39,301 nucleotides of DNA, from the NCBI GenBank assembly GCA_902470065.1, contig CABRFA010000010.1, positions 1 to 39,301 on the forward strand, read 5' to 3'. A program made the translations under genes and the position numbers. This document shows positions 1 through 7,846 of the stretch, one piece after another (the first letter of the stretch is position 1; the number at the start of each line of letters is the position of its first letter). Source of the stretch: an uncultured Collinsella sp. GTDB lineage: Bacteria > Actinomycetota > Coriobacteriia > Coriobacteriales > Coriobacteriaceae. Under the pieces are notes generated by a model. The model did no database searches. It was not told where the DNA came from and was given only the letters and a program-made list of their open reading frames with translations.

Positions 1-43
1 GCTGAACATGGTGATGTAGCCGATAGCGGCGTTCGGGCCAAGG

Positions 44-82
44 TAAAAATCGGGGCGCAGAACGGTATTCTGCGCCCCGATT
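44..82 (-). terminator. Intrinsic terminator of the PI-PLC gene
   Basis: A perfect 15-bp stem (48-62 paired with 68-82) closes a 5-nt loop. Read on the minus strand it is followed by five T residues, the form of a rho-independent terminator. It lies 30 bases past the stop codon of the phospholipase gene. Confidence 0.85.
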
Positions 83-111
83 GAGTTAATGCGCCCAAAA
101 GACTGGCTTGC

Positions 112-2592
112 CTATTCGTTAACGTCCTCGGTATTGTCGCGGTCACTGGCAAGCATTGCTGCACCTGCGACCGTTGTCGCCACGGCGGCGGCAGCGAGCC
201 CGGCGGCGATGCCAGAGCCGTCGCCTGTGCCGGCAAGCTTTTCGCCTGATCCCTTGCGCTTGTTGACCTTACCGTTCTTGTCGGTGCTGCCTGCGTTGGT
301 ACCGCTGTCGGTGCCGGCGCCGCCCGCGCTGCCCGAGGCCGCTACGGCAAAGCTCGCGGCCCCGTTGCTGGCGAGCGTGTAGTTTTGTGCCGCGTCGCCC
401 AAAAGCCCATTCGCGCGCACCCAGTACGTTCCCGCGGTAAATGCCTCGCCCTCGACCATTGCCGTGCCCGGAGCGCCGTCCGCGTCGTGCACAAACTCGA
501 GCTGAGCCGTGCAGGCATCGTTTTCGAGTTTGCCCTCGAGCAGCGCCGCGACCTTTGTGCGCACATCCTCGCCGGCCTTAAGGCCTTCGAGCCCCTCAAA
601 GTGGGGTGTCAGTGCGCGCGGATCGATATCGATGGGCACGGATCCCTGCAGCCCCGTAACGGTCTCGTTGCCCAAGGCGTCGACATCCACGTATTCGATG
701 GTAAACGCATGGCCCGAAGCCGCCACGTTGAGTACGTTGCTGCTGTCGACAAGGCGGAAATGGCCCTCGCCAACGGTCTTGCCATCCTGGAGCGAGGCAT
801 CGCTCAGCGAGTCGCCGTACGTCATGCGCATGCGGGTCGGGAGGCAGCACGAAGCCGACTGCGTGTGCTTCGTATCGTAATTGTAATTGCGCTGGTAGAT
901 GCTCCGGGCCAGCGCCGCATCAACAAAGTCGGATGCGATGATGCCAATGTGCTTGAGGTAATCTGACTTTGTATCCTCGGTGCCGCTGGGATTGATGTAC
1001 GGGCTCTTGTACAGATGCTCGTTGACTACTCGTGCCGAGGTAAAAGGATTGCCTCCGTGCGACAAGCCCGTGCAGCTGGTGTAGTTGATAGACCAGCAAC
1101 GCTCCTGGACTTGCACCTCGGCCCCGGCATCGTCCACGACGTCCACCTTGTTGCACGTGCGCCCGGTCGTTTCCTTCAGCGCATTATCGACCCAGCTGAG
1201 CTTGTCGGTTCCCGTGAGTTTGTACTTGTCCTGGGCATATACCTTGGTGCAATAGGGCTCTTCATTGCCCGTTTCCCCTATGGCTTCAAATCCCCGCGCG
1301 TCTTGGACGAGACACATCGACTGCCCGGAATGCGCCTTGATCTTGTCATCCCATTGGGTGAGGTCGAGGCCCCACGTGTGGCCGCTTACGCTGTTGCCGG
1401 CGAGCCCAAATCGACGCAGCAGGACGATCTTTCCGCGCACCTCGCCCAGCGTGGGGACGTGGCTCGACGTGTAGAACAGGTTGGGGTTATCGGCCATAAC
1501 CTTGGCGAAGGCCGTCGTTATGCTTTCGTCGGTAGCCTCATCGTTGCCGCGCGATGCGAGCATGATGAGCGCTTCTGACGGGTTTTCGTTCAAAAACGTT
1601 TTGAAGTACCCGATGACATCGGAGAGATGCAGATAGTTCCCGTCTTTTTTGAGTAGGTAGAAAATCCCGTGGTCGATGCCGGGGTCATCGCCCTTTCCGA
1701 GCCGGATATCAAAATAGCGAATGCCTTCGAGCAACTGCGTGGGAATGTAATCCTGCTGGCATTTTACTTGCGAGGATTGGGGCTCAGTGTCGTTGTCCAC
1801 GCTGCAGGTGCCCGAATCGTGCGTACCCGGGATGCTCAGCTCGTCGAGGAACTTGTTGTCGTCGACGTATTTCATCCAACATGGTCCGTCGACGTAGCTG
1901 CTGTACGTGATCCAGTCGAGGCTGCTAACCGTGGCATCGTTCTTTTTCATGTCGTAACCGATAAGTTCGAGCTCCCACGGAATGCTCTTACTCTTATGGC
2001 AGATCTTATTGTTGTCCTGGTCTTTGCCGTTCGATTCTATTGCCAGGTACTTAATGTCTTTTTTCTCGGTTTCTTTCTCGACCGTGCGGTCTCGGATGAT
2101 GTAGGTTCCGTTTGATTGACGCTCGAACGCAAAAGCGCGGCTGGGCTTGTTGTCATACTCGCCGCCCCATACGTGGATGACCTTTCCATCTTTGTCCGAG
2201 TCGTCGTCGACCGACCAAATGCTGTAGCCTGTCTTTTTATGCTCTTCGAAATTGAGCAAGGTGCGGATGGCGTACCAGTTTGTATCGTCATTCTTGGTCG
2301 TTACGTTCTCAAGGATGAGCTTGCTGGACGTGCCGTCGTTAAACAGGTGACAGACGTTGCCGCGAACGTTGCCGTCTTGGTTGACGCTCGCGGTGCGAAA
2401 ATAGCCCGCGGGGCGAAGGCGAATGACGAAATTGTGGAGGCTGTCCGACGGTGCGGGTGTGTTGTCTGCAAATGCCGCTCGCAGGGGAATGCCCGGCGCT
2501 GCGGTTTCGGGCAGGCTTGCAAGTGGTGACAACGCCGCAAGCCCTAGGCCCAGCGTAAACGCTCGGCGGCTGATGGCATGGTGTTCGGCCAT
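112..2592 (-). CDS. Secreted PI-PLC-like phosphodiesterase with Tat signal and LAxTG-type anchor
   Basis: 826 aa. The N-terminus carries a twin-arginine signal (SRRAFTLGLGLAA), so export in folded form is likely. Residues about 50-210 look like a ricin-type beta-trefoil module. Residues about 245-420 are a phosphatidylinositol-specific phospholipase C X domain: SIPGTHDSG gives candidate catalytic His258, IRYFDIRLG follows, and IDHGIFYL gives His308. In bacterial PI-PLC two such histidines cleave phosphatidylinositol or GPI by acid-base catalysis. After a C-terminal Ig/MBG-like region comes LAGTG (786-790), an Ala/Val-rich hydrophobic segment and a short tail. This is the layout of a sortase substrate, and LAxTG is the motif used by actinobacterial class E sortases. 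The tail is acidic rather than the usual Arg/Lys, which weakens the anchoring call. Substrate is inferred from family only. Confidence 0.82.
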   Translation of the reverse strand: MAEHHAISRRAFTLGLGLAALSPLASLPETAAPGIPLRAAFADNTPAPSDSLHNFVIRLRPAGYFRTASVNQDGNVRGNVCHLFNDGTSSKLILENVTTKNDDTNWYAIRTLLNFEEHKKTGYSIWSVDDDSDKDGKVIHVWGGEYDNKPSRAFAFERQSNGTYIIRDRTVEKETEKKDIKYLAIESNGKDQDNNKICHKSKSIPWELELIGYDMKKNDATVSSLDWITYSSYVDGPCWMKYVDDNKFLDELSIPGTHDSGTCSVDNDTEPQSSQVKCQQDYIPTQLLEGIRYFDIRLGKGDDPGIDHGIFYLLKKDGNYLHLSDVIGYFKTFLNENPSEALIMLASRGNDEATDESITTAFAKVMADNPNLFYTSSHVPTLGEVRGKIVLLRRFGLAGNSVSGHTWGLDLTQWDDKIKAHSGQSMCLVQDARGFEAIGETGNEEPYCTKVYAQDKYKLTGTDKLSWVDNALKETTGRTCNKVDVVDDAGAEVQVQERCWSINYTSCTGLSHGGNPFTSARVVNEHLYKSPYINPSGTEDTKSDYLKHIGIIASDFVDAALARSIYQRNYNYDTKHTQSASCCLPTRMRMTYGDSLSDASLQDGKTVGEGHFRLVDSSNVLNVAASGHAFTIEYVDVDALGNETVTGLQGSVPIDIDPRALTPHFEGLEGLKAGEDVRTKVAALLEGKLENDACTAQLEFVHDADGAPGTAMVEGEAFTAGTYWVRANGLLGDAAQNYTLASNGAASFAVAASGSAGGAGTDSGTNAGSTDKNGKVNKRKGSGEKLAGTGDGSGIAAGLAAAAVATTVAGAAMLASDRDNTEDVNE

Positions 2593-2897
2593 AACTTCTC
2601 CATTCGCAGAGTGCGGTTATGCGATAGTTTTGGTCACTATACTGCCCAGATGTTTAAAGATGCTGGTTTAATTGTCTGCGCGGCGCAATAAATCGGTGGG
2701 CGGACGTGTTGCGGTGTTTGTCGTTTTCGTACTGTTGCCACATTTGGGGCGGTTCCGGCGTCCGGCATCCTCGCGTTCGTCGGCTACAGGCATAAGAAAG
2801 GGAGGGTCGGTTTACCGGCCCTCCCTGGGTACGAAGCGCTGGGGTACCGTCGCTTGTTTGCACTGCGACCGTGTTTCCCGTTGCGCTCGCCAGTCGC
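2593..2897. other. Intergenic region: phospholipase promoter side and lipoprotein terminator
   Basis: 305 bases between two minus-strand genes. The right half holds the terminator of the lipoprotein gene; the left half must hold the promoter of the phospholipase gene. No convincing -10/-35 pair or small gene was recognised. Confidence 0.5.
2795..2825 (-). terminator. Intrinsic terminator of the lipoprotein gene
   Basis: An 11-bp stem with one G-T pair (2800-2810 with 2815-2825) and a 4-nt loop. On the minus strand it is followed by TTTCTTA. It lies about 70 bases beyond the lipoprotein stop codon. Confidence 0.75.
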
Positions 2898-3491
2898 TTA
2901 GCGCTTGATCTCGATATCGTCGAGCTTGACGTCCATGGCCTCGGTCTTGGCCTCGGCGATGTCGTCGGCAAATTCCAGAGACTTCATCATGGTCTCGACG
3001 GCGTCCTTGTGCTCCTCGACGTTGTCGATACGCACATACACACTGCCGCCGTCAACGTCGGTGAAGTATTCGGTCGTTACGCCGCCCGAGTGTGTATAGG
3101 AAGCGTTGCGCCAAGTCTTGCCGTTGTACTTGACGGGGTCATTCTCGGTCCACTCAAAGCTGGCATTCCACTTTGCCTCGTAGTCGAACAGCTCGTCGGC
3201 GTTCTTGTCAGGATCGAAGACGGGGATGAAGCGATCGCTGGCGTGCTCGCTCTCGGTGAACTTAAACTGGGCCCTGTCGGCGGTGTCGCCGGCAACGTCG
3301 GTAATCTCGACGCCCTCGGGAACCTCGACCTTAAACCAAATGAAGTCGGTCCTCATATCCACGGCTGGCTTTTCTGCTCCACCGCCACCGCCACTTCCGG
3401 TAGCGCCGCCGCTGCCACCGCAGCCCACCAGGGCAACTGCGGCAAAGAGACTGATGCAGAGGGTGAGAATCGCAAAGGCCTTCTTTTTCAT
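2898..3491 (-). CDS. Putative lipoprotein of unknown function
   Basis: 197 aa. The first 24 residues form a lipoprotein signal: lysine-rich start, hydrophobic core and lipobox LVGC with Cys24 as the lipidated residue. A Gly/Ser linker follows, then a soluble domain of about 160 residues rich in Asp and Glu, which should sit outside the membrane. GAGGAGG lies 8 bases before the ATG, fixing the start. I do not recognise the domain. The gene has its own terminator, so it is probably transcribed alone. Its leader carries a terminator-like hairpin at 3631-3663. Confidence 0.8.
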   Translation of the reverse strand: MKKKAFAILTLCISLFAAVALVGCGGSGGATGSGGGGGAEKPAVDMRTDFIWFKVEVPEGVEITDVAGDTADRAQFKFTESEHASDRFIPVFDPDKNADELFDYEAKWNASFEWTENDPVKYNGKTWRNASYTHSGGVTTEYFTDVDGGSVYVRIDNVEEHKDAVETMMKSLEFADDIAEAKTEAMDVKLDDIEIKR

Positions 3492-3563
3492 GGTCGTGTC
3501 CTCCTCGATTTGTAACCGCCCATGGATTACCTGTCTTTACTGTACGCGTGGACGGCTCGCTAG

Positions 3564-3582
3564 GGTGGGCCATGTGTCCCAT
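3564..3582. repeat. 19-bp direct repeat, copy 1
   Basis: The sequence GGTGGGCCATGTGTCCCAT is identical to that at 3772-3790, 208 bases away. It contains an internal imperfect dyad (TGGGCCATGTGTCCCA). It may be part of a dispersed intergenic repeat or a protein-binding site. Confidence 0.6.
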
Positions 3583-3630
3583 TCTGAGGGCCGGATTTGC
3601 GCCGTTAAGTGGCAATATGTTCGGGCGCAA

Positions 3631-3663
3631 AAGAGGGGAGGGCCGATGCTGTCGGCCCTCCCC
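3631..3663 (-). terminator. Terminator-like hairpin in the leader of the lipoprotein gene
   Basis: A perfect 12-bp GC-rich stem (3635-3646 with 3652-3663) has TCTTTT after it on the minus strand. No minus-strand gene lies immediately upstream. It sits about 145 bases before the lipoprotein ATG, so it could be an attenuator, the end of a small RNA, or a remnant. Confidence 0.55.
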
Positions 3664-3771
3664 GGGGTGAGGTGCCCGTTGATTTAATGGGGCGCGCGTG
3701 CGTGGGCGTTGCCCCAACAGGTTCCTTGTTTATAGATATGCCTCAGTTTTTGACGTCCGGAAGTCTCGAAA

Positions 3772-3790
3772 GGTGGGCCATGTGTCCCAT
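3772..3790. repeat. 19-bp direct repeat, copy 2
   Basis: Identical to 3564-3582. Here its GGCCATGT (3776-3783) is also mirrored by ACATGGCC at 3801-3808, giving a short inverted repeat. Confidence 0.6.
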
Positions 3791-3953
3791 GTTTGCGTTG
3801 ACATGGCCTATCGTGTGCCATAGAAATCCGCGATGGCCAGGTGCGCTGACGCTCGCGTACTTATGGGCTAGACTTAGCACCATTACGTGATCGATGCGGT
3901 CGGCCGACGTCGGCCGCCCGACCGATATATATGACTTGAAGGTGCGTGTGCGT

Positions 3954-4586
3954 ATGAGCCAAGAGATGATGGATAAAAGCTGTCGCGGTTTTGCCGAGGC
4001 GCTGGCCGCGCGCGAGCCAGTTCCCGGTGGTGGCAGCGCGAGCGCTTTTGTGGGCGCGCTGGGCGCCTCGCTGTGCGGAATGGTTGCCCGCTACGGTGCG
4101 ACTAATCCCGCGCTTGCTGATCGTGCGGATGACCTGACGCGTGCGTTTGCCCAGGCAGACGAGTTGGCGCAGGAGCTTGTGGGTCTGGTCGCCGAGGACG
4201 TTCGTGCGTACGGCCAGGTGTCCGCTGCGTACGGTATTCCGCGTGAGGACCCGGCCCGACCGGCTGCGATTCAGGATGCGCTGCATGTGGCCGCTATGCC
4301 GCCGTATCGCATTATGGATGCCTGCGGGCGCGCACTGGCGCTGCTCGAGGACATGGCCGACAAGGGTTCGCGTCAGCTGCTGTCCGATGTGGCGTGCGGC
4401 GCCGTATTCTGCCGCGCCGCCATGCAGGGCGCGAGCTTGACGCTCTTTGCGAACACCACGTCTATGAAGGATCGTGCACGCGCCGAGGAGCTCGAGACGG
4501 CGTGTGATGAGTTGCTCGACACATGGTTGCCGCGCGCCGATGCGCTGGCGCGCCGCGCCTCCGACGCTGCAAGAAAGAGGGGATAG
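3954..4586 (+). CDS. fchA: Formimidoyl-/methenyl-tetrahydrofolate cyclodeaminase-cyclohydrolase
   Basis: 210 aa, the usual length for this all-helical cytosolic family. The signature PVPGGGSASAFVGALGA starts near residue 23. Relatives either release ammonia from formimino-THF or hydrolyse 5,10-methenyl-THF to 10-formyl-THF. The ATG at 3954 has GAAGGTG 9 bases upstream; an earlier in-frame ATG at 3894 has no better site and would add 20 unusual residues. The stop is 2 bases before folD, whose ribosome site lies inside fchA, so the two are translated as a pair. Because the neighbouring FolD lacks key cyclohydrolase residues, I infer that this protein supplies methenyl-THF cyclohydrolase activity. 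Confidence 0.9.
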   Translation: MSQEMMDKSCRGFAEALAAREPVPGGGSASAFVGALGASLCGMVARYGATNPALADRADDLTRAFAQADELAQELVGLVAEDVRAYGQVSAAYGIPREDPARPAAIQDALHVAAMPPYRIMDACGRALALLEDMADKGSRQLLSDVACGAVFCRAAMQGASLTLFANTTSMKDRARAEELETACDELLDTWLPRADALARRASDAARKRG

Positions 4587-4588
4587 CC

Positions 4589-5443
4589 ATGGCTGAGCTA
4601 CTGAAGGGTGCTCCCGTCGCCCGCGCTTTGACTGAGGAGCTCGCTGCCCGCTGCGCTGCGCTGCGCGAACGCGGTGTTGTTCCGACGCTTGCTATCGTGC
4701 GTGTGGGTGAACGCGAGGACGACCTATCCTACGAGCGCGGCGCCCTTAAACGCTGCGAAAAGGTTGGCATCGAGGCGCGTCGCGTGTTGCTTCCTGCCGG
4801 TGTTTCGCAAGACGAGCTGTTGACGGCCATCGAGGACATCAATGCCGACTCGGCTGTTCATGGCTGTCTGATGTTTCGCCCGCTGCCCGCCGGCCTTGAC
4901 GAGAACGCCGTCGCCGCAGCGCTCGATCCCTCCAAGGACGTTGACTCCATGACGCCGGCTTCGCTGCTCACCACGCTTTCGGGGCGCGGCGAGGGTTTTG
5001 CCCCCTGCACAGCTGAAGCCGTGCTTGCTTTGCTGGATCATTACGGCGTTGAGCTGGACGGCGCCAAAGTTGCCGTGGTCGGACGCTCACTGGTAATTGG
5101 CCGCCCCGTTGCCGCCATGCTTACGGCGCGCAACGCAACCGTGACGACGTGCCATACGCATACGCGCGATCTTGCCGCCGAGTGCTGTGCTGCCGACATT
5201 GTGGTTGCCGCCGTTGGACGCGCGCGCACGATTGGCGCAGATGCGGTCCGCGAGGACCAGGCGATTATCGATGTTGGCATTAATTGGGACGAAGCCGCTG
5301 GCAAGCTGGTCGGCGACGTCGATTTTGATGCCGCGGAGCCGGTTGTTGGCGCAATCACCCCCGTGCCGGGTGGCGTGGGCGCCGTGACGACAGCAATTCT
5401 CGCCAAGCACGTGATCGAGGCGGCTGAGCGCGCGGTAAAATAG
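4589..5443 (+). CDS. folD: Methylene-THF dehydrogenase (FolD family), cyclohydrolase site degenerate
   Basis: 284 aa. It catalyses NAD(P)-dependent oxidation of 5,10-methylene-THF in one-carbon metabolism. Family marks include SYERGALKRCEKVG (47-60), HGCLMFRPLP (91-100), KDVDS (116-120), PCTAEAV and the Rossmann segment VVGRSLVIGRP. Of the Lys-Gln-Asp set needed for cyclohydrolase activity in human MTHFD1 (K56, Q100, D125), the Lys position (Tyr48+4) is Ala52, the Gln position is Phe96 and only Asp119 remains. The enzyme is thus probably a dehydrogenase only. AGAGGGG lies 6 bases before the ATG, overlapping the end of fchA. Confidence 0.9.
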   Translation: MAELLKGAPVARALTEELAARCAALRERGVVPTLAIVRVGEREDDLSYERGALKRCEKVGIEARRVLLPAGVSQDELLTAIEDINADSAVHGCLMFRPLPAGLDENAVAAALDPSKDVDSMTPASLLTTLSGRGEGFAPCTAEAVLALLDHYGVELDGAKVAVVGRSLVIGRPVAAMLTARNATVTTCHTHTRDLAAECCAADIVVAAVGRARTIGADAVREDQAIIDVGINWDEAAGKLVGDVDFDAAEPVVGAITPVPGGVGAVTTAILAKHVIEAAERAVK

Positions 5444-5481
5444 GCGTTTGGAGGCTGTTTAGGGGGTTGGTTAGATACCAC

Positions 5482-5711
5482 GTGGTCAAACAATGCCAAA
5501 TATGAGTACTGTTGCCAAGATAGTCACATATGTCTTACGTCTTTTTGGCTTCCTAACGATATTTATTATCGATAGAGAGCCTATTTTATTGGACCTATGA
5601 GGAATTACATCATCTAATTATTGAACAAATGTAGACTTTCGACACCCATGCATAGCAAAATTGCTGTTACTAAATTGGTGACAGTACTCATATTTGGCAT
5701 TTTTTGACCAC
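5482..5711. mobile_element. MITE-like AT-rich element with 31-bp terminal inverted repeats
   Basis: About 230 bases, far more AT-rich than the surroundings. Bases 5482-5512 and 5681-5711 are inverted repeats matching at 30 of 31 positions, including a perfect 20-bp core (ATGCCAAATATGAGTACTGT at 5493-5512). Weaker complementarity continues inward for roughly 15 more bases. The centre holds a small hairpin, CGATA-TTTAT-TATCG (5557-5571). There is no room for a transposase and no open frame looks real. No clear target duplication is visible. The element lies between folD and the dipeptidase gene, ending about 75 bases before the latter's ribosome site. Confidence 0.7.
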
Positions 5712-5798
5712 AGGGGTTGCCGGGGCTGTGGCTTCGCCCTTTTTTCGCCGAAGCGATACACTGTTGCCGTTTGATTTCTTCGCTCAAGGAGGATGCGC

Positions 5799-7322
5799 AT
5801 GCCGTGCACAACGATTTTGGTTGGTAAGAACGCGAGCTACGACGGGTCGACCCTGGTCGCGCGTAACGAGGACTCGTCCAACGGGGTGTTTGAGCCCAAG
5901 CGTATGCGCGTGGTGCATCCCGACGAGCAGCCGCGCGTCTACACGAGCGTCCTGAGTCACCTGACCGTTGAACTGCCCGATAACCCCATGCGCTACACGA
6001 GCGTCCCCGATGTTGTCCCGGGCCACGGCATCTGGGCCGAGGCCGGTTTCAATGAGCTCAATGTGGGCATGTCCGCAACCGAGACGCTCACCACCAACGA
6101 GCGCGTCCGCGGCGCCGACCCACTCGTGGACTACGTGCCCGCCAAGGGCAACGAGGGTGAGGACGGCTATGTGCCGGCGCAACCTGGTGGCCTGGGCGAG
6201 GAGGATATGGTGACCCTGGTCCTGCCCTACGCCAAGTCCGCCCGCGACGGCGTCCGTATCCTGGGCGACCTGCTCGAGCGCTACGGCACCTACGAGAACA
6301 ACGGCATCGCCTTTAGTGATGTGGACGAGATCTGGTGGCTCGAGACCATCGGCGGCCACCACTGGATCGCCAAGCGCGTGCCCGACGACGCCTATGTGAC
6401 CATGCCCAACCAGCTGGGCATCGACAGCTTTGACCTGGACGACGCCGAGGGCGACCAGGCCGACCACATGTGCTCCGCCGACCTGCGCTCCTGGATGGCC
6501 GAGTGGCATCTGGACCTGACGCTGGGCGTCGAGGGCGACGGCCCGGCTGCGGTCTTTAACCCGCGCGAGGCCTTTGGCTCGCACAGCGACAGCGACCACG
6601 TCTACAACACGCCGCGCGCCTGGTACATGCAGCGCTGCCTCAACCCCAGCGATGTGTGGGACGGTCCCGACGCCGATTACACGCCCGAGAGCGACGATAT
6701 CCCCTGGAGCCGCGTGCCCGAGCGCAAGGTGACCATCGAGGACATCAAGTACGTGCTTTCGAGCCACTACCAGGGCACGGAGTACGACTGCTACGGCAGC
6801 AAGGGCACGCCCGCCACGCGCGGCGCCTATCGCCCCATCGGCATCAACCGCAACAGCCAGCTCGCCGTGTTGCAGCTGCGTTCCTATGCGCAGCCGGCCT
6901 ATCGCGCCGTGCAGTGGATGGCCTTTGGCTCCAACTCGTTTAACGCGCTGGTTCCGCTGTACGCCAACGTCGAGACCATGCCCGAGTACTATGCCGACAC
7001 GCAGGCTCGCGTGACGTCCGAAAACTTCTACTGGGCCAACCGCCTGATCGGTGCCCTGGCCGACGTCCGTTTTCATGAGTGCGGCCGCGCCGTGGAGGAC
7101 TACCAGGAGAAGGTCGGTGGCATGGGCCACAAGCAGATCCATGACGTCGACGCTGCCGTAGCCGCTCTGCCCGAGGTCGAGGTGCCTGCCGAGCTTGCAC
7201 GCGCCAACGAGGCCTTTGCCGAGCGTGTTCGCGTGGAGACCGATGCCCTGCTGGGCAAGGTGCTCTACACCACGAGCTGCGCCATGAAGAACTCTTTCGC
7301 GATGAACGACAACGTGAGGTAG
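5799..7322 (+). CDS. pepD: C69-family dipeptidase
   Basis: 507 aa, typical for peptidase family C69 (PepD type). These are Ntn hydrolases whose N-terminal Cys becomes the nucleophile; here the start MPCTTILVGKNAS puts that residue at Cys3. Further family marks are GSTLVARNEDS and the DEIWWLETIGGHHWIAKR block. The likely role is cytosolic cleavage of dipeptides for amino acid supply. The ATG at 5799 is preferred over 5793 because AAGGAGG (5786-5792) abuts the earlier ATG but lies 6 bases before the later one. The gene stands alone downstream of the MITE-like element. Confidence 0.88.
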   Translation: MPCTTILVGKNASYDGSTLVARNEDSSNGVFEPKRMRVVHPDEQPRVYTSVLSHLTVELPDNPMRYTSVPDVVPGHGIWAEAGFNELNVGMSATETLTTNERVRGADPLVDYVPAKGNEGEDGYVPAQPGGLGEEDMVTLVLPYAKSARDGVRILGDLLERYGTYENNGIAFSDVDEIWWLETIGGHHWIAKRVPDDAYVTMPNQLGIDSFDLDDAEGDQADHMCSADLRSWMAEWHLDLTLGVEGDGPAAVFNPREAFGSHSDSDHVYNTPRAWYMQRCLNPSDVWDGPDADYTPESDDIPWSRVPERKVTIEDIKYVLSSHYQGTEYDCYGSKGTPATRGAYRPIGINRNSQLAVLQLRSYAQPAYRAVQWMAFGSNSFNALVPLYANVETMPEYYADTQARVTSENFYWANRLIGALADVRFHECGRAVEDYQEKVGGMGHKQIHDVDAAVAALPEVEVPAELARANEAFAERVRVETDALLGKVLYTTSCAMKNSFAMNDNVR

Positions 7323-7421
7323 GGATTTCCCGTCGATCGAATAGCGCTAAAACGCTTTGTCGCTTTCGCTCAATCTTGGGTACAAGAACGCCAATGCAGT
7401 TGTTTGTGATTGGAGACAACC

Positions 7422-7838
7422 ATGGTTATGAAACTCGATCAGCTTGTTAACGGCGCCATTAACGTGGGCTTTGGCGCTGCCGCCGTTGCTGTCGAAGGCG
7501 GCAAGAAGGTCCTCGACGACCTTAACACCAAAGGCGAGCAGGTCCGCAAGGACACCGCCACCCCCGATATCGCCCGCAGCGTGTCCGACATGTTCGAGCA
7601 GGCCGGTGGCACCATCTCCGATCTGACCGAGCGCTTGGGCATACAGGGCGAGACTGCGGCCCAGCGCGTGCTCGACGAGCTCATCCTTGCCCGCGTCCGC
7701 GTTATGACCGCCCCTGAGCGCACGGCCTTCCTAGCCCATGTGCGCGACATCGTCGATTCGGTCGAGGACAACGTGACCTCGGTGCCCGTCGAGTCCGTTG
7801 AGCCCGACGATGCGAAGGATACCGAAGAGGCCGAGTAG
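7422..7838 (+). CDS. Small phasin-like helical protein
   Basis: 138 aa, acidic and predicted to be mostly helical, with an amphipathic first half and an Asp/Glu-rich tail after residue 120. It resembles small phasin/PhaF-like proteins that coat granules or bind lipid surfaces, but the resemblance is general rather than motif-based. The ATG at 7422 follows TGGAGA by 5 bases; a TTG 12 bases earlier is in frame but lacks a site. The stop is 8 bases before the ubiB-like ATG, so the two genes almost certainly form an operon and probably act together. Confidence 0.75.
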   Translation: MVMKLDQLVNGAINVGFGAAAVAVEGGKKVLDDLNTKGEQVRKDTATPDIARSVSDMFEQAGGTISDLTERLGIQGETAAQRVLDELILARVRVMTAPERTAFLAHVRDIVDSVEDNVTSVPVESVEPDDAKDTEEAE

Positions 7839-7846
7839 CAGCGCAG

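Larger units (their letters stand above)
3492..3953. other. Intergenic region with direct repeats and a stray terminator hairpin
   Basis: 462 bases between the divergent lipoprotein and fchA genes. It holds two identical 19-bp repeats (3564-3582 and 3772-3790), a 12-bp terminator-like hairpin on the minus strand between them, and an 8-bp inverted repeat (3776-3783 with 3801-3808). Promoters for both flanking genes must lie here. No open frame looks like a gene. Confidence 0.6.

Noticed and set aside
1..43. End of a further gene at the left edge
   Set aside because: More than one frame is open over these few bases and none shows a recognisable protein end.
5472..5716. Target-site duplication around the MITE-like element
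   Set aside because: The flanking bases do not match convincingly; the CCACGTGG palindrome at the left end blurs the border.
5784..7142. A 452-codon minus-strand frame opposite the C69 peptidase
   Set aside because: Composition is typical of antisense to GC-rich coding sequence, while the plus strand matches the peptidase family from end to end.
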